From contig NZ_FUYR01000005.1 in assembly GCF_900168015.1 (NCBI RefSeq), positions 1 to 64,000 on the forward strand: 64,000 bases of DNA. Direction: 5' to 3'. This stretch comes from Daejeonella lutea. GTDB lineage: Bacteria; Bacteroidota; Bacteroidia; Sphingobacteriales; Sphingobacteriaceae. Within the stretch, counting starts at the first letter, position 1. Each line of letters starts with the position of its first letter. The translations under genes and the position numbers were made by a program. Under the pieces are notes generated by a model. It worked only from the letters and a program-made list of their open reading frames with translations. It was not told the DNA's origin and ran no database searches. This document shows positions 61,439 through 64,000 of the stretch, one piece after another.

Positions 61439-61478
61439 TTCTAACAACAATGTTTCTATATTAGAATCATTCTAAATA

Positions 61479-61616
61479 AGTTATACGTTTTACGTTGTAC
61501 GTTCTAAGTGTCTAAACGCTGCACCAGCCGTCAAGGTCTAAAACGTGGTTGTTATACGATTTATAACGCTGCGCTGACCGCCCAGGCGTAAAACGTACAA
61601 CGTAAAACGTATAACT
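61479..61616. repeat. Palindromic element with perfect 25-base inverted arms (TTATACG/TTTTACG)
   Basis: The left arm 61479-61503 is exactly complementary to the right arm 61592-61616. Within the arms the 7-base units TTATACG, TTTTACG and TTGTACG are visible. The centre, about 88 bases, holds further related short segments (TTATACGATTTATAACG). It ends 4 bases before the gdhA stop codon. Confidence 0.9.
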
Positions 61617-61619
61617 CAA

Positions 61620-63056
61620 TTATGGCCAGATTCCCATATTCATGTATGACACGGCAACTTTGTTAATTGAACTAACAAAAGCGGCAGTACGAAGGCTATC
61701 AATTCTGGAATTTTCCATTTTGATCTCACGAATCTCATGATATGAGCGAATCATTGTATCCTCCAAGCCTGAATTAACGAGCTCAAGTTCTGATGCACCT
61801 TTAATGATCATACTTCTTTGAGTTGCATCGAGGGTTACGCCTGTAGATTTTTCAATTGTGTTGACAAGATTGAGATTTGCATTCTCTTCATAACGCTTGT
61901 CCATACGGCCAAACGCAACATGCGAAAGGTTTTTCAACCACTCGAAATAGGATACGGTAACACCTCCGGCATTGCAGTACATATCAGGAATCAGAATACA
62001 ACCTCTCTCAATCAAAGCAGACGCCGCATCAGGAGTAGTAGGTCCGTTTGCAGCTTCAGCTATAATTTTTGCCTTAATATTTGCAACGTTATGTTCTGTA
62101 AGTTGATTTTCAAGAGCTGCAGGAACTAAGATATCGCATTCCTGTTCAAGACCCTCAGAAGAATTCTTAAATTCTTTGTGAGCCTTTGAAAATCCAAGGA
62201 TTGAACCTGTTGTTTTTCGATGATTAAAAACTTCATCAAGATCGAACCCTTCGGAACTGTAAATTGCACCCTCAAATTCGCAAATACCCACGATCGTGGC
62301 GCCAAATTCTGTAAGGTATTTGATGGTGTAATATCCTACGTTACCCATACCTTGAACAATTACCCGCTTGCCGGATAAACCTGCTTCAAGACCAAGTTTC
62401 TGCATATCTTCAGCAACGCTTACGCATTCGCGGATGGAAATGGCAACACCACGACCAGTAGCTTCTTTTCGTCCAGCAATACCATGAAGCGCCAGCGGCT
62501 TTCCCGTCACGCAACCCAGGGCATCCAGCTGGCCCGGATTCATTGTCTGATAGGTATCGGCTATCCAGCTCATTTCTCTCTCACCGGAACCATAATCAGG
62601 AGCAGGTACATCTATTCCGGGTCCAATAAAATTCTTTTTTATCAGCTCAACGGTGTACCGGCGTGTAATATTCTCCAACTCCGCAACCGTGTATTCTTTA
62701 GGATTAATTTTAATACCCCCTTTGGCTCCACCAAAAGGCACGTTGACAATCGCACACTTATACGTCATCAATGCTGCAAGAGCCATCACCTCATCCTCAT
62801 TCACCATTTCACTATAACGAATCCCACCTTTCGTTGGTGACTTGTGATGAGAATGCTCAACACGCCATGCATCAATCACCTCAAATCCATTCCCTCTTCG
62901 AATCGGAAAACGGAAGCGGTATACACTGTTACATGATCTGATCTGATCAAGCAATCCTTCAGGATGTGATGTAAATTGCGCTGCATGATCAAAAAACTGG
63001 CAGACGTCTCCAAAAAAAGATGTTTCGGAATGCGCTGCGTCTATAGACTTAGCCAT
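61620..63056 (-). CDS. gdhA: Glu/Leu/Phe/Val dehydrogenase (glutamate dehydrogenase type)
   Basis: A 478-residue oxidative deaminase. The substrate Lys motif is PFGGAKGGIKINP near residue 105, the catalytic region DVPAPDYGSGEREMSWI follows, and the NAD(P) loop is VIVQGMGNVGYYTIKYL near residue 235. EAANGPTTPDA and NAGGVTVSYFEW complete the family signature. It interconverts glutamate and 2-oxoglutarate plus ammonia. It stands among cytochrome c maturation genes, and its stop is next to a heptamer element. Confidence 0.92.
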   Translation of the reverse strand: MAKSIDAAHSETSFFGDVCQFFDHAAQFTSHPEGLLDQIRSCNSVYRFRFPIRRGNGFEVIDAWRVEHSHHKSPTKGGIRYSEMVNEDEVMALAALMTYKCAIVNVPFGGAKGGIKINPKEYTVAELENITRRYTVELIKKNFIGPGIDVPAPDYGSGEREMSWIADTYQTMNPGQLDALGCVTGKPLALHGIAGRKEATGRGVAISIRECVSVAEDMQKLGLEAGLSGKRVIVQGMGNVGYYTIKYLTEFGATIVGICEFEGAIYSSEGFDLDEVFNHRKTTGSILGFSKAHKEFKNSSEGLEQECDILVPAALENQLTEHNVANIKAKIIAEAANGPTTPDAASALIERGCILIPDMYCNAGGVTVSYFEWLKNLSHVAFGRMDKRYEENANLNLVNTIEKSTGVTLDATQRSMIIKGASELELVNSGLEDTMIRSYHEIREIKMENSRIDSLRTAAFVSSINKVAVSYMNMGIWP

Positions 63057-63201
63057 ACTGTAAATAAATTTATTTAATAATTGGTTTATGCAAAGTTGAA
63101 AGAAATTAATTGATACTAAAAATGAAAATCACTTAGTGTACCAAGTACATTTTCCAAACCAATTCAAAAAACTTAACAGACAGATTTTAAAGGCAGATTT
63201 T

Positions 63202-63417
63202 TTACTTCTGTTGCTTCTCGATTTTTTTTAGCCTGTTGTCTATTGAGAACAAATAGAATGCCAGTCCAATGAAAATTGCGGCCAACACCGCCACCACAAC
63301 ATATATTTTGCCGGAGCTCCGTAGCTCTGTCGCCATTTCAACTTCAGAGCTTCCCTGTGCGAAAATTGAGGCCGCCGTCAAGCATAAAAAACAGATTACA
63401 AAAAGGAATTTTTTCAT
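63202..63417 (-). CDS. CcmD-like small membrane protein
   Basis: A 71-residue protein with a signal-like N-terminus (ending SIFAQ), one membrane segment (YVVVAVLAAIFIGLAFYLF) and a basic tail (DNRLKKIEKQQK). The C-terminal half, a membrane segment followed by basic residues, is typical of CcmD, which supports haem export to CcmE. Its position after ccmC supports this. The N-terminal extension is longer than in proteobacterial CcmD. Confidence 0.78.
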   Translation of the reverse strand: MKKFLFVICFLCLTAASIFAQGSSEVEMATELRSSGKIYVVVAVLAAIFIGLAFYLFSIDNRLKKIEKQQK

Positions 63418-63440
63418 TGTTATAGTTTTGGGTATTATGT

Positions 63441-63513
63441 ATCAAGTATCGAATATCGAGGCTGGCGTTTAACCTGAAGATCCGCCGCTCTCAACTGTCA
63501 ACTTTCGAAATCA
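63441..63513. repeat. Two short heptamer tracts near the ccmC stop
   Basis: ATCAAGT, ATCGAAT and ATCGAGG (63441-63461), and TCTCAAC, TGTCAAC and TTTCGAAATCAAC (63489-63513). The latter contains the TCA (TGA on the minus strand) stop of ccmC. Confidence 0.65.
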
Positions 63514-64000
63514 ACTATTTAAGTTTTCTTGTTTCCGAATCCGGAATCTAAGATTTGTAATCCACAGGCTAACCAGAATCCATCCTAGACATGCAGGATA
63601 AAAAACAGGCCTTAACTCCGGAGCCATATCTTTTGTATTAAAACCCGGGTTTCCACCGTTTCCGGGATGCAGGGAATCTGTCATGCGCGGCAACACGAAT
63701 AATAAGACAACCATAATAGGAAAAGCAAAAACGTTGTACACTGAAGATATTTTGCCTCTTTTTTGCTCCTCGTCCATTGAATTACGAAGAACCAGATATG
63801 CCATATAAATCAAAAGCGCAATAGCGGAGCTGTTTTGCTTCGGATCGTTACTCCAGGGTTCGCCCCAAGTAAAATTCGCCCAAATCATGCCGGTTATTAA
63901 TCCCAATATTCCAAATACGATCCCAACGTTGGCGCTCTCTACGGCCATCAGATCATCATTCTCATTGCCTTTGTTGAGATATTTAATGCTGTAGACAAAT
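63511..64000 (-). CDS. ccmC: CcmC-type haem transporter (partial, continues past the window)
   Basis: About 163 residues of the C-terminal part are visible; the reading frame is open to the window edge. An inner ATG at 63948 is not the start, because FVYSIKYLNKGNENDD precedes it in frame. It has membrane segments and the conserved WANFTWGEPWSNDPKQ (WGxxWxxDPK motif), in which haem is handled. It belongs to the cytochrome c maturation cluster with the ccmD-like, ccmE and ccmF genes. Confidence 0.88.
   Translation of the reverse strand, partial: FVYSIKYLNKGNENDDLMAVESANVGIVFGILGLITGMIWANFTWGEPWSNDPKQNSSAIALLIYMAYLVLRNSMDEEQKRGKISSVYNVFAFPIMVVLLFVLPRMTDSLHPGNGGNPGFNTKDMAPELRPVFYPACLGWILVSLWITNLRFRIRKQENLNS

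Overview
The window looks like a chromosomal segment of a Bacteroidota bacterium, most likely of the Sphingobacteriaceae (Pedobacter/Mucilaginibacter group). The support is a SusC/SusD pair, a GLPGLI protein paired with a TonB-dependent barrel, DUF4199, BatA-like and MG2/TonB-plug proteins, few Shine-Dalgarno sites, and several promoter boxes of the Bacteroidota form TAnnTTTG. Genus is not proven; no rRNA is present.

Layout. 1-6187: a blaI-blaR1 type pair on + and a GLPGLI/TonB-receptor operon on -, both preceded by the same TCGTA-N4-TACGA palindrome. 6188-13430: an outer-membrane uptake locus (SusC, SusD, a secreted endonuclease/exonuclease/phosphatase) beside a membrane-tethered winged-helix regulator. 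13734-22181: tRNA-Leu(CAA), hscB, rseP, dxr, a GH3 protein, a membrane protein and two glycosyltransferases. 22622-29663: an S41 protease lipoprotein, a degenerate response regulator, a kinase remnant, DUF4199, a dihydroorotase homologue without its metal ligands and a BatA/VWA protein. 29735-30249: a four-helix-bundle gene between inverted heptamer arms. 30287-37922: a complete his operon (G-D-C-B-H-A-F-IE) behind a histidine-rich leader peptide. 38032-45179: WD40, NlpC/P60, UspA, ferredoxin, LuxC-like reductase, FtsE-like ATPase, grpE and dnaJ. 45261-54645: MG2/TonB-plug protein, TonB receptor, AI-2E permease, an ABC exporter pair and Ppx/GppA. 54603-64000: maf, a Spy-like protein, a KdsC-like phosphatase, iscX, an Isc-type ferredoxin, a DUF2520 protein and cytochrome c maturation genes (ccmF, ccmE, ccmD-like, partial ccmC) interrupted by gdhA.

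The most unusual signal lies between the genes. About 15 intergenic sites carry short tandem repeats with a strict 7-bp period (one site has 11 bp), often as two inverted arms around a 20-60 bp centre. The 7-mer differs from site to site, but many arrays begin at or inside the stop codon of the neighbouring gene. One pair of arms encloses the four-helix-bundle gene in a transposon-like arrangement. I know of no described element class that fits this; it is the main candidate for an undescribed system.
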